From assembly GCA_030789695.1 (NCBI GenBank), contig CM061141.1, positions 319,674,452 to 319,738,451 of the forward strand: DNA of 64,000 nt, given 5' to 3'. How positions within the stretch are numbered: position 1 is the stretch's first letter; every line of letters begins with the position of its first letter. The notes under the pieces are model-generated. The model did no database searches. It worked only from the letters and a program-made list of their open reading frames with translations, and had not been told where the DNA came from. The position numbers and the translations under genes were made by a program. This stretch comes from Scilla litardierei (lineage: Eukaryota; Streptophyta; Magnoliopsida; Asparagales; Asparagaceae). This document shows, in pieces, positions 35,524-45,864 of the stretch.

Positions 35524-37970
35524 TGTAACGACTGCTTTTCATGTATCTGGATTTATTATAATATAATATATGTTTTGGTGGATTTTCTCCTCATGTGTGG
35601 TTTTCGTCTCCGTGACTTTCATTTTCGATCGTTTCGTCGTGTTTTCTCGTTTCTTCCTTAGGATTGTCGATTTCGAAGTATGTCATTCGTGACGGGCTTC
35701 ATAACGGTCGTATCTTACTATTAGATCAAGCCTAGGAGTCTTAGGAATCGATCCCGGGGCCCCGCGCTCCGTATCGGAACTTTTGGTGCTTATTAGCCGG
35801 TGTAAGAAGGGGCACCGACCGACTAGATGACGATCCAGTCGGTCGGCAATCCTTCTTGGACCGACTAGTTGGCTTTCTAAATTATTCAGGAGTTACTGTT
35901 TATCGTTAGTCGGTCTAAGAACGTTGGTTGACCGACTAGGTTGCAAACTAGTCGGTCAGCAATGCTTCTTTAACCGACTAACTCTTCAACTAAATTTTAG
36001 TATCTATACTGTTCACTCTTAGTCGGTCTAAGTTCATCTCTCGACCGACTAAAACTAGTCGGTCAGTAGTTGTTCATTGACCAACTAAATCTAAAACCTA
36101 TTTTCGTTCAGAAGTTACTGTTTACACTTAGTCGGTCTGCGTTGGTCGACCGACCGACTAGTTGCCAAACTAGTCGGTCAGTGGTTGCTCTTTGACCGAC
36201 TAATCTGTGTTAAAACCCTAATTTCTGGGCAGCCGCCAGCCCAACCTATTTATACCCCTCCCAAACGTTTTCTTCTTCCTCCACTCGACCCAAAACCCTA
36301 AAATCTCCCCCATGGAGTCCCCATCTTCCTCCAAGCCCTATTCCTTCATCCCAAGCCCTAGATTCATCATCTAAACCCTCCATCAACTCTATCTACCTCT
36401 CATTTTCCCCAAATCTCCATCAAATCCCCAAAATCACCCAAAAACCCTAATTCTCCAAACTTCTCCATTTGTTTCCAGATCTGGTCTTAGGGTTCTCCGG
36501 AGTGTTTCTTCCGCTTCCTCTCGGTAAGAAATCGATCTCTCGATGTTTTCATAACCTATTTGTATTTTTATGAAACCCTAATGAAATTTCATGTTGTTTG
36601 ATGATTGTTTCCCCATAACAGCGACTTCCCCGTAGATTAACATCCGCGAGACGAACCTTCGTGATCGTCATCCCCGGTGCTAGGCAAGTGAAACTTGCCA
36701 CTTAGGGTTTAGGCCATGTTTTAGGCCATTTTGCTTGTTGTAGGCGTAAAAGAGGCTAGGCGACGAAATGATACTCGCCTAGGCGCAAATTGGGGAACTA
36801 GCTTGACAACGAAGCTAGTTCCGACATATATCATGTTGCACAATTACCATGTCATGTTTACTTTCCATTAACGGTACGCGAATTAATTGTCATGTCATTG
36901 CATACTTTAAGTGCTTCTGTGATTGTGTAGCTTCGCTACAAATGCTTGTGTTCCTGGCTCGTGTTCCAGAAGCGGGCCATGTGTTGGTTGATAGCCAATG
37001 CCCGAATTGCTTGTTTCAGGCTAGGTGCACCCCTACGCCAAATGTTTAAGAATGCGAGCTCATGTGCGGGGCAACCCCGGCTCACTTGCTGAGCTCATGT
37101 GCGGGGACCCTGGCTCCATTACGTGTGGGTATTGGGGGTAAGAGTTAAGCGGCCAATCAACTGGGAGTCTGCCCGATCAGCAACTGCAGTGGAAAGGCGT
37201 AAACTCTGGGTTTGGGGTAGTGTTAAGCGGCCAATCAACGTGAATGTAAAACCATTCAGCTGTAAGGCGTAAACATCTACAAACAACAGTGAAACGCGAA
37301 TTGATTGAGATTGATAGTAGTTTGGCTACTCTTGTCTTGTCCCGATGATTGTTCTCTTGTACAAATTGTCTTGCCATGTCTTGATTGTGCACTCATGTTA
37401 TAACTGCCATGTCATGCATACTATAACTGCTAGGTTGCTAGTTGCCTTACTTTCAGTTTCCTTGCCTAAGTCTTTTAGACTTGCTGACATGTGCCCCTTT
37501 ACTCTTTTGGGTGACACATGTTAGATCCTGAGCCTGAGTACCTTGTTGAGGACGAGGTGTTTGCTGACGCCGAGCCCGAGCTTGTGTTTGACGGGGAGTA
37601 CGCGGACACTGGGGACCAGTCCTAGTGTCTTCGTTGTGTTTTACTTTTGTTTTGGCAGTTGTTTTGTTATCGGTGCGTAGCACCTATACTTTGTTATGTC
37701 GTTGCTTTTGTTGGCCTTGTTCTGGGCCTTTAGACTCTTTCTTTTAGCCTGGTGGCTTTTCTGGATGTTGGACTTATTTTCTTGTTGGACAATTTATGAG
37801 ATATGAGAATTTTATTTCAGTCTCTCCTTGTGTTATTATTGTTGTTCCGTTGTGGTTACAGGGACCTGCTCATGTTTTATTGACGCTTATCGGGTTTGGG
37901 GCTTCACAGCTCCACTCTCGTGCGGACCTTTTCACGTCTCGCCTCCATTTTAGGGAAGCGGGTCGTGACA
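35524..37970 (+). repeat. 5' LTR of chromovirus B (2447 bp)
   Basis: Partner of 43412-45864. The U3 part (about 35810-36210) has a dozen or more copies of CCGACTA or its reverse complement TAGTCGG. A TATA-like CTATTTATACCCC is near 36247. Downstream there are several AAACCCTAA telo-box matches (about 36213, 36291, 36444, 36573). Confidence 0.95.
35810..36210 (+). repeat. Interspersed inverted CCGACTA/TAGTCGG repeats in U3
   Basis: The heptamer and its complement alternate, often as ACCGACTAG...CTAGTCGGTC pairs 10 to 30 bases apart, so that several hairpins could form. The array is repeated in the 3' LTR at about 43700-44100. One unit differs by a 6-base indel between the two LTRs. Confidence 0.85.
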
Positions 37971-38113
37971 GGTTTTGTTGGTGGCCCATGCAGGTCCTTC
38001 TGTAACTGCGATTTTTGGAATAGCGATAATCATATTAGAATGTCCAATAAACTAAGTTCGACGTCCGAGTCATAAGCTATGAGTCTAATCTGATTCGTTC
38101 TCTGTGTCACTAG

Positions 38114-39245
38114 ATGGCAGGAAGACGATTCACCCGTGGTGGGGGTAGTGGTGCGCTCCCTCATGATGAGGAGCCTGAGCGGGAACCCACCAACGGTGAG
38201 ATGATGCGGATGATGCTCCAGAAGATGCAAGTGCAGCAGGGCGTGCTTCTGCAAGTCCAGAATGCTCCACTTGCTCGAGCTGCCCGGGCTCTTCCGGATG
38301 CCCCTCGCTCTGAGCCTGGAGCGAAGCAATTTCGGGAGCTGGGTCCCGCATATTTTGATGGGTCTGAGGGTCCTCTGGCTGCCGATGAGTGGATTCGAAA
38401 TATCGAGGACAATCTGAAGATGGCCAAGATCACCCCGGCTGGATGGGTTGATTTGGCGAAGAGGCAACTCAAGGATAATGCTCGGAATTGGTGGGATGAG
38501 GAAGAGAAGATGCTGGTGGAGCCGATAGCTTGGGCTACCTTCAAGGCCAGATTTGAGGGTGAGTTCTTCCCGAAAGCTGCCAGGGAAGAGATGCTGCAGC
38601 GTTTTATCGATTTGAAGCAAGGGAGCTCGTCGGTGGACCTATATCACCAAGAGTTCATGAGGCTGAGTCGGTTTGCACCAAAGATGGTGCAGGACGCTGA
38701 GGAGAGAGCTCAGAGGTTCCTGCAGGGACTTGCTTCGGAGCTCCAGAGTTTTGTGACCTCTTCTGACCGGGAGTCTTATCAGAAGGTTCTAGTAGCAGCC
38801 AAGAGGCAGGAGCTGCTCGTGAACCAGAGGAGGGGGTCTATTGTTGGTGCTGGGAAGAGGCCCGTGGAACAGGCGAGAGCTGTGGTTAGACCTGGATTCA
38901 GGCCGAACCAGCCTGCTCAGTTTAAGAGGCCAGGAGGGCCTATTCTGAAGACTTGCCATTTCTGCGGCAAGCCTGGCCACATCAAGGATCAGTGTCAGAA
39001 GTTTTTGGGCCAGTGTCTAGTTTGTGGTGATGCTTCCCATGCCGCGAAGGATTGTCGGCACGCGAATCAGCTGCGGAGGGCACCTGTTGCAGCACAGCCG
39101 TTGCAGCAGCGAGCGTCTGTTCCTGTTGGACGTGGAGCAGCTCTTGTTCCACAGGGATAGGCTTTTCGGCAGGCTGTTCCGCCAAGGAAGCAGGCTTTTC
39201 TGATGACCGCTGCGGAGAGCGATGCTGTGGATGAGGTTATTGCAG
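38114..39245 (+). pseudogene. Gag of chromovirus B, one in-frame stop
   Basis: ATG at 38114 (MAGRRFTRGGGSG...) follows a CACTAG acceptor-like site. The gag domain (about residues 70-230) has PAYFDGSEGPLAADEWIRN, RNWWDEEEKML and GSSSVDLYHQEFMRLSRFAP. Two zinc knuckles follow near residues 281-314, CHFCGKPGHIKDQC and CLVCGDASHAAKDC. A TAG at 39158-39160 ends the long frame at 348 codons. The same frame then continues through ...QAFLMTAAESDAVDEVIAG to a GT donor at 39246. The double knuckle and the MAGR start are shared with chromovirus A. Confidence 0.9.
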
Positions 39246-39358
39246 GTAATCCTCAATCTAGCTGTTACTTTTCTAGCTGGTTTTGATTGTTAGATTGTGT
39301 TGGTTGCTTGAACATGGTTGTTTGCTAGACTAGGGTTTGATTGTTAATTGATTGTTAG
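39246..39358 (+). other. Probable 113-bp intron between gag and protease of chromovirus B
   Basis: The exon ends ATTGCAG/GTAATC and the next begins after GATTGTTAG. Its length is not a multiple of three, and splicing brings the protease frame exactly into the gag frame at a Gly codon. T-rich sequence and several TTGAT/CTAG blocks precede the acceptor. Chromovirus A has the donor at the same point (ATCTCAG/GTATGC). Splicing itself is inferred. Confidence 0.6.
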
Positions 39359-39553
39359 GTGTGGTTTTGGTGTGCACATTTCCTGCACGAGTCCTCTTTG
39401 ACTCTGGTGCATCGATGTGCATTATTTCTCGGAGCTTCGTGGAGAGGCATTCCTTGTCGACGTCCCCTCTTCCCAAGAGTTGGAACATCGTTACAGGGAA
39501 TGGCGTGGTCTCGGTGCATCGTGGTTGCAATTCTTGCTCGTTGGTGGTCTGTG
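39359..39553 (+). pseudogene. Chromovirus B protease, 5' part
   Basis: It encodes RVLFDSGASMCIIS with the catalytic Asp-Ser-Gly triad of retropepsins, then RHSLSTSPLPKSW. The frame stops at insert E and resumes at 41952 after the CTGTG duplication. Confidence 0.88.
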
Positions 39554-41946
39554 TGTTGGATCTGGATCCTAGCCTAGAGGGGGGGTGAATAGGCTAATAA
39601 AAAATTCTCGTGCAACCCACGAGAAATCACACGCAGTTAAAAGCACGACCAGAGTAATGAAAAGCAGACACAGAGTACACAGCGGATTTACCCTGGTTCG
39701 GTCGTCCCAACGACCTACTCCAGCCCCCAAATCTAATACTAGATTGAATAGTGCAATAGGTACAAAGTCACAAGTTAGAGCACGCTCAGAGCACCCTCTA
39801 CGTCCCTACACTCGCCAGACTCTCAGTACCCCACACACAGTGTTTCCTCTCACTATCAATCCTAGCAAAGCTTTCTACCAGCTAGTCCCAAACTAGCTGG
39901 GTCCCACTTGTCTAGTCCCAACTAGACAAGTCCCAAAATAGTTCACAAAAATAGGTAAAAGTTTCCCCTACAGAGAACGTTACACTAAGACACAAATAAA
40001 GGAGTTTAGAGTTTAGAATGCTCAGTTTATGTCTGTGTAGGCGTCTCTGTCAATCTGCACGTCGTCAGCTCCAATCTGACGCAAACGGTGTCTCAATCCG
40101 ACTCCTGGATGTCAAGATATGCACTGGTCTGTGCGTAAAGCAGTTTCAGTTCAATCCTCAATAGACTGCAGTCTGTGCGCTCAGTAACTCCTTAAGAATA
40201 AAGCGGTCGGTGCGCTAAGGAACTCAGTTCAGTATTTTTAAGTCACGGTCGGTGCGCAAAGCAACTCCTTCGATTTTAATAACATGCGCACACTGCCTCT
40301 CGTGATTGTCCACGTCACCACGAAGAACGTAAACTCCTTCGTTTCGATCCCACGACCCACCGAACGCCACGTCAGCACTTCTGCGAAATTATTAGGGCAT
40401 GCGGGCGAGTTGGCTTTCGACGACAGCAGCGGTTTCGTGACGGCGGCGGCGGTGTTCTTCTATGATGCCCTCCGGTTGCCGCGGCGACGATGGCCTGAAT
40501 ACACAGTAACGGCGACAACGAGCTTCACCTCGTCGTGGCGGCGTCCTCTTCATTCAGCTCGACTTCGGCGAACTCCGGTGGCGGTCTCCGATCGAGTTCT
40601 CGCTTTTTCAAACGGTGGCAGCGGCTTCTTTCAGATCTCGTCGGTGAACAGCAAAGTTCGTGGATGTCGACGGCGGGCGCTTCGAGATCTCTGGTGTCTG
40701 AACGACGGCGGAGCTCGCTTCTCCTTCAGCGGAGCTTTTCTATGGCGACGAGTATCTCGACAGCGACGTCGAACTCCTCTAAGATGGCGACGGCGTCTTC
40801 GATCGAAGGCGGCTTCTTCGTGGCTGCAGCAGCTTCGAGCTCTCGACGGCAAGCTGCTCTGAGCGGGTTCTTCTTCAGCAAGGCGGACGCTTCGCCTTTA
40901 CGGCAATGAAGAACGGCGATGATGACGGGCTCTCGGCGACGAAGATGTTCGACAGCATCGGTCCCTTTGATGGCGGCGTCCAGGCAGCGCTCAACGGCAA
41001 CGGCGATCTCCGTGGCTTCGAGTTGGCTTCTCCGACGATCAACTCAGCGATGACGACGCCGACTTCCTCTCTGTGACGTCTTAGTTCTCGTTCTCGGCGG
41101 CTTCGTGCAGCAGCAAGAGGCAGACGGTTGCGAGATCAAGAGCTCCGGCGATGGGCTTCGTCTTCCACGGTGACGGCAGAGGCTACTTTGGAGACGACGA
41201 TGAAGGCGAGCTTTTTGATGAACGGTGGCCACTCCGATGGCCGGCGGCGACTCCTTCACACGGAGCAGCGGGGTTCTCCTAGGATGCAACAGTTAAAAGA
41301 ATATTATAACGTGAAGGGAGAAGGTTTTGTGTATTGGATTTTGGAGAAGTAGGTTGGAGAAATATAGCTCGGGGTTTTTTTAATTGTTGTAGCCGCAATG
41401 AATAATATTCCTAGCCCCTCCTCTATTTTTGATTGCTGCTCTCTCAAAATATTTGATAGCCGCAGAGAGATTTTTTTTTGTAGCTCTCTCCAATATGGTT
41501 TTATAGGCTAGGGCTAGGGTTTTGGGGAGAGTAGTTGGGTCATGGATAGGATCCCTTGGATTAGAAAAGATTTGAAGCAATCTTTTTATAGGAATCCTAA
41601 AGAGATAATGTATTTGAAAAGGAGAATTGGGTAGAACAAATAGATTTGATGAAATCCCTTTGGAATTCAAATATTCGTAAATCTTACTAAAAGATTTGAT
41701 CAAGCCCATCTCATCCCCATCTCATCCCATATTGGACCAAGTCCAAATTTTGCTCTTCATTGACCAAGTCACACTTCTTTGTGCACAAACACTCCATCTC
41801 TCCCAATGTGCTATACGAATAGCAATTCCGCCAAATATTCGTAAATCTATTGTTTAGCCAAGTCTGAAACACACTAAGCACACACATTAGATATACCGAC
41901 ACGTTTGTCATCATCAAACCAAGATCCTAGATCGTTGCTTCCAACA
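39554..41946. mobile_element. Solo-LTR-like insert E (2393 bp), TSD CTGTG
   Basis: It starts TGTTGGATCTGG, ends GCTTCCAACA, and is flanked by CTGTG at 39549-39553 and 41947-41951. Near the left end is CCTAGAGGGGGGGTGAATAGG, a block common near one end of certain plant LTR sequences, then a TACCCTGGTTCGGTCG leader-type motif. The middle (40280-41290) is GC-rich with GGCGGC and CTTCGAC repeats and open frames on several strands that match no known protein. Its size, TG-CA ends and 5-bp duplication suit a solo LTR; orientation is not certain. Confidence 0.75.
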
Positions 41947-41951
41947 CTGTG

Positions 41952-43012
41952 GACATGAGCTTTTCGCCGATTTCATTGTCCACGATATCATCAACTATGA
42001 TGCAGTTCTTGGGATGGACTGGCTTGCGAGCTTCTATGCTACGATCGACTGTCGGAGAAAGAAGGTGGTGTTCGAGATTCCCGGACATCCAATATTTGAG
42101 TTCAGTCGTGGTAGCAGTTCGCTTGGTCCTGTCAGATTCCGGGCCAGGCCGATAGAGGTTGTGGCTATGCAGATGGAGTTGGAGTGGCCAGCTGTGGTGC
42201 GAGATTTTGGCGACGTCTTCCCCGAGGAGATGTCTGGTTTGCCACCTGATCGAGCTCTAGAATTTTCTATCGATCTTGTTCCGGGTGCGCAGCCGATTTC
42301 GAAGGCGCCGTATCGTATGGCACCTGCAGAATTGGAGGAGTTGCGGAAGCAGTTGGATGAGCTTTTGCAGAAGGGTTATATTAATCCCAGCGTGTCTCCG
42401 TGGGGAGCACCGGTGTTGCTGGTGAAGAAGAAGGATGGTTCGCGTCGCATGTGCGTGGACTATCGGGAGTTGAATGCGGTGACCATTAAGAATAAATACC
42501 CGTTGTCTCGCATCGATGATATTTTTGATCAGCTTGGAGGTTCGAGGGTGTTTTCTAAATTGGATTTGAGGAGTGGTTACCATCAGTTGAAGGTGAAGAA
42601 GGATGATGTTCCGAAGACGGCGTTCAGGACGAAGTATGGACACTATGAGTTCATGGTTATGCCTTTCGGCATAACTAACGCGCCCGCAGTTTTCATGAAT
42701 CTGATGAACCTGATTTTCTACGACTTTTTGGATAAGTTTGTCGTTATCTTTATTGACGACATTCTGATCTATTCGAAGTCGGAGGAAGAGCATGCCTCGC
42801 ACTTAAGGACGGTGTTGGAGATTTTGAGGAAGCATCGGTTGTATGCTAAGTTTTCGAAGTGCGAGTTTTGGCTGGATAGAGTTGCTTTTCTCGGGCATGT
42901 GGTGACTGGAGATGGTATTTCAGTGGATCCCGAGAAGATTAGGGCCATCAGGGAGTGGCCTGTTTCGTCGTCTGCGTCTGAGATTCGGAGTTTGGGAAGC
43001 GAGGGAAGTTGA
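41952..43012 (+). pseudogene. Chromovirus B protease end and reverse transcriptase
   Basis: After [20 protein letters not shown] (end of protease) comes the Ty3/gypsy linker with [14 protein letters not shown]. The RT follows: [53 protein letters not shown], the catalytic VIFIDD (near 42755) and [11 protein letters not shown]. After [17 protein letters not shown] the frame shifts at about 42990 into integrase sequence and ends at 43012. RNase H is therefore absent. RT residues look intact up to the break. Confidence 0.92.
42985..43008 (+). other. Deletion junction joining RT end to integrase C-terminus
   Basis: The normal start of the region after RT (GAGATTCGGAGTTT) passes directly, around a TTTGGG, into GGGAAGCGAGGGAAG, which normally precedes the SPRYIGPF segment. 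The result is out of frame. Some 1.5-2 kb (RNase H and integrase core) is lost. A shared TTTGGG at the join would fit microhomology repair; this is inference. Confidence 0.65.
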
Positions 43013-43365
43013 GCCCGCGATACATTGGACCATTTGATGTTTTGGAGAGGGTTGGCGAGGTAGCATATCGCTTGGCCTTGCCGCCATCTTTGGAAGGAGT
43101 TCACAATGTTTTCCATGTGTCGCAGCTTCGTCGATACATTAGCGATCCATCTCATGCTGTGGATTTTTCGGAGATTACCGTTTGCCCCGATATGACGTAT
43201 GACCAGCATCCAGTGCAGATTCTGGACATGCGTCAGAAATCACTTCGGAATAAGATTGTCAATCTTGTGAGGGTGATGTGGCGACACGGCTCACCTGGAG
43301 AGTCTACTTGGGAGAATGAGGATGAGATGCGAGAGCGTTTCCCACTTTTGTTTCCGGGCACGTGA
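43009..43365 (+). pseudogene. Chromovirus B integrase C-terminus with chromodomain-type end
   Basis: It contains SPRYIGPFDVLERVGEVAY, LPPSLEGVHNVFHVSQLRRY, then QILDMRQKSLRNKIVNLV and WRHGSPGESTWENEDEMRER ending in FPLLF. This is the usual GPF/Y module followed by a group II chromodomain of plant chromoviruses, and supports a Tekay/Del-like placement. It lacks its own start because of the upstream deletion. The stop at 43363-43365 is the natural end. Confidence 0.9.
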
Positions 43366-43373
43366 GTGTTTGG

Positions 43374-43411
43374 AAATTCCGAGGACGGAATTTTTCTTAA
43401 GTTGGGGAGGA
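43374..43411 (+). other. Conserved CGAGGACGGAATT block and polypurine tract of B
   Basis: The sequence runs from the block with GAGGACGGAATTTTTC to TAAGTTGGGGAGGA, ending right at the 3' LTR start (43412). The same arrangement is found at 354-390 and, on the minus strand, at 29294-29330. Confidence 0.85.
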
Positions 43412-45864
43412 TGTAACGACTGCTTTTCATGTATCTGGATTTATTATAATATAATATATGTTTTGGTGGATTTTCTCCTCATGTGTGGTTTTCGTCTCCG
43501 TGACTTTCATTTTCGATCGTTTCGTCGTGTTTTCTCGTTTCTTCCTTAGGATTGTCAATTTCGAAGTATGTCATTCGTGACGGGCTTCATAACGGTCGTA
43601 TCTTACTATTAGATCAAGCCTAGGAGTCTTAGGAATCGATCCCGGGGCCCCGCGCTCCGTATCGGAACTTTTGGTGCTTATTAGCCGGTGTAAGAAGGGG
43701 CACCGACCGACTAGATGACGATCCAGTCGGTCGGCAATCCTTCTTGGACCGACTAGTTGGCATTCTAAATTATTCAGGAGTTACTGTTTATCGTTAGTCG
43801 GTCTAAGAACGTTGGTTGACCGACTAGGTTGCAAACTAGTCGGCCAGCAATGCTTCTTTAACCGACTAACTCTTCAACAAAATTTTAGTATCTATACTGT
43901 TCACTCTTAGTCGGTCTAAGTTCATCTCTCGACCGACTAGATGTAAAACTAGTCGGTCAGTAGTTGTTCATTGACCGACTAAATCTAAAACCTATTTTCG
44001 TTCAGAAGTTACTGTTTACACTTAGTCGGTCTGCGTTGGTCGACCGACCGACTAGTTGCCAAACTAGTCGGTCAGTGGTTGCTCTTTGACCGACTAATCT
44101 GTGTTAAAACCCTAATTTCTGGGCAGCCGCCAGCCCAACCTATTTATACCCCTCCCAAACGTTTTCTTCTTCCTCCACTCGACCCAAAACCCTAAAATCT
44201 CCCCCATGGAGCCACCATCTTCCTCCAAGCCCTATTCCTTCATCCCAAGCCCTAGATTCATCATCTAAACCCTCCATCAACTCTATCTACCTCTCATTTT
44301 CCCCAAATCTCCATCAAATCCCCAAAATCCCCCAAAAACCCTAATTCTCCAAACTTCTCCATTTGTTTCCAGATCTGGTCCTAGGGTTCTCCGGAGTGTT
44401 TCTTCCGCTTCCTCTCGGTAAGAAATCGATCTCTCGATGTTTTCATAACCTATTTGTATTTTTATGAAACCCTAATGAAATTTCATGTTGTTTGATGATT
44501 GTTTCCCCATAACAGCGACTTCCCCGTAGATTAACATCCGTGAGACGAACCTTCGTGATCGTCATCCCCGGTGCTAGGCAAGTGAAACTTGCCACTTAGG
44601 GTTTAGGCCATGTTTTAGGCCATTTTGCTTGTTGTAGGCGTAAAAGAGGCTAGGCGACGAAATGATACTCGCCTAGGCGCAAATTGGGGAACTAGCTTGA
44701 CAACGAAGCTAGTTCCGACATATATCATGTTGCACAATTACCATGTCATGTTTACTTTCCATTAACGGTACGCGAATTAATTGTCATGTCATTGCATACT
44801 TTAAGTGCTTCTGTGATTGCGTAGCTTCGCTACAAATGCTTGTGTTCCTGGCTCGTGTTCCAGAAGCGGGCCATGTGTTGGTTGATAGCCAATGCCCGAA
44901 TTGCTTGTTTCCGGCTAGGTGCACCCCTACGCCAAATGTTTAAGAATGCGAGCTCATGTGCGGGGCAACCCCGGCTCACTTGCTGAGCTCATGTGCGGGG
45001 ACCCTGGCTCCATTACGTGTGGGTATTGGGGGTAAGAGTTAAGCGGCCAATCAACTGGGAGTCTGCCCGATCAGCAACTGCAGTGGAAAGGCGTAAACTC
45101 TGGGTTTGGGGTAGTGTTAAGCGGCCAATCAGCGTGAATGTAAAACCATTCAGCTGTAAGGCGTAAACATCTACAAACAACAGTGAAACGCGAATTGATT
45201 GAGATTGATAGTAGCTTGGCTACTCTTGTCTTGTCCCGATGATTGTTCTCTTGTACAAATTGTCTTGCCATGTCTTGATTGTGCACTCATGTTATAACTG
45301 CCATGTCATGCATACTATAACTGCTAGGTTGCTAGTTGCCTTACTTTCAGTTTCCTTGCCCAAGTCTTTTAGACTTGCTGACATGTGCCCCTTTACTCTT
45401 TTGGGTGACACATGTTAGATCCTGAGCCTGAGTACCTTGTTGAGGACGAGGTGTTTGCTGACGCCGAGCCCGAGCTTGTGTTTGACGGGGAGTACGCGGA
45501 CACTGGGGACCAGTCCTAGTGTCTTCGTTGTGTTTTACTTTTGTTTTGGCAGTTGTTTTGTTATCGGTGCGTAGCACCTATACTTTGTTATGTCGTTGCT
45601 TTTGTTGGCCTTGTTCTGGGCCTTTAGACTCTTTCTTTTAGCCTGGTGGCTTTTCTGGATGTTGGACTTATTTTCTTGTTGGACAATTTATGAGATATGA
45701 GAATTTTATTTCAGTCTCTCCTTGTGTTATTATTGTTGTTCCGTTGTGGTTACAGGGACCTGCTCATGTTTTATTGACGCTTATCGGGTTTGGGGCTTCA
45801 CAGCTCCACTCTCGTGCGGACCTTTTCACGTCTCGCCTCCATTTTAGGGAAGCGGGTCGTGACA
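43412..45864 (+). repeat. 3' LTR of chromovirus B (2453 bp)
   Basis: Near-identical partner of 35524-37970, including the CCGACTA/TAGTCGG array (about 43700-44100) and telo-box matches downstream of the TATA-like site. Confidence 0.95.

Larger units (their letters stand above)
35524..45864 (+). mobile_element. Chromovirus B (Tekay/Del-like), young, pol partly deleted, TSD CACAT
   Basis: LTRs 35524-37970 and 43412-45864 start TGTAACGACT and end GGTCGTGACA. CACAT flanks both ends (35519-35523 and 45865-45869). The interior holds gag, an intron-like segment, protease (split by insert E), RT, and then, across a deletion, the integrase C-terminus with chromodomain. RNase H and the integrase core are missing. 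LTRs of about 2.4 kb and the chromodomain-type end fit the Tekay/Del lineage. I count about 16 substitutions and one 6-base indel between the LTRs, roughly 0.65%. Confidence 0.93.
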
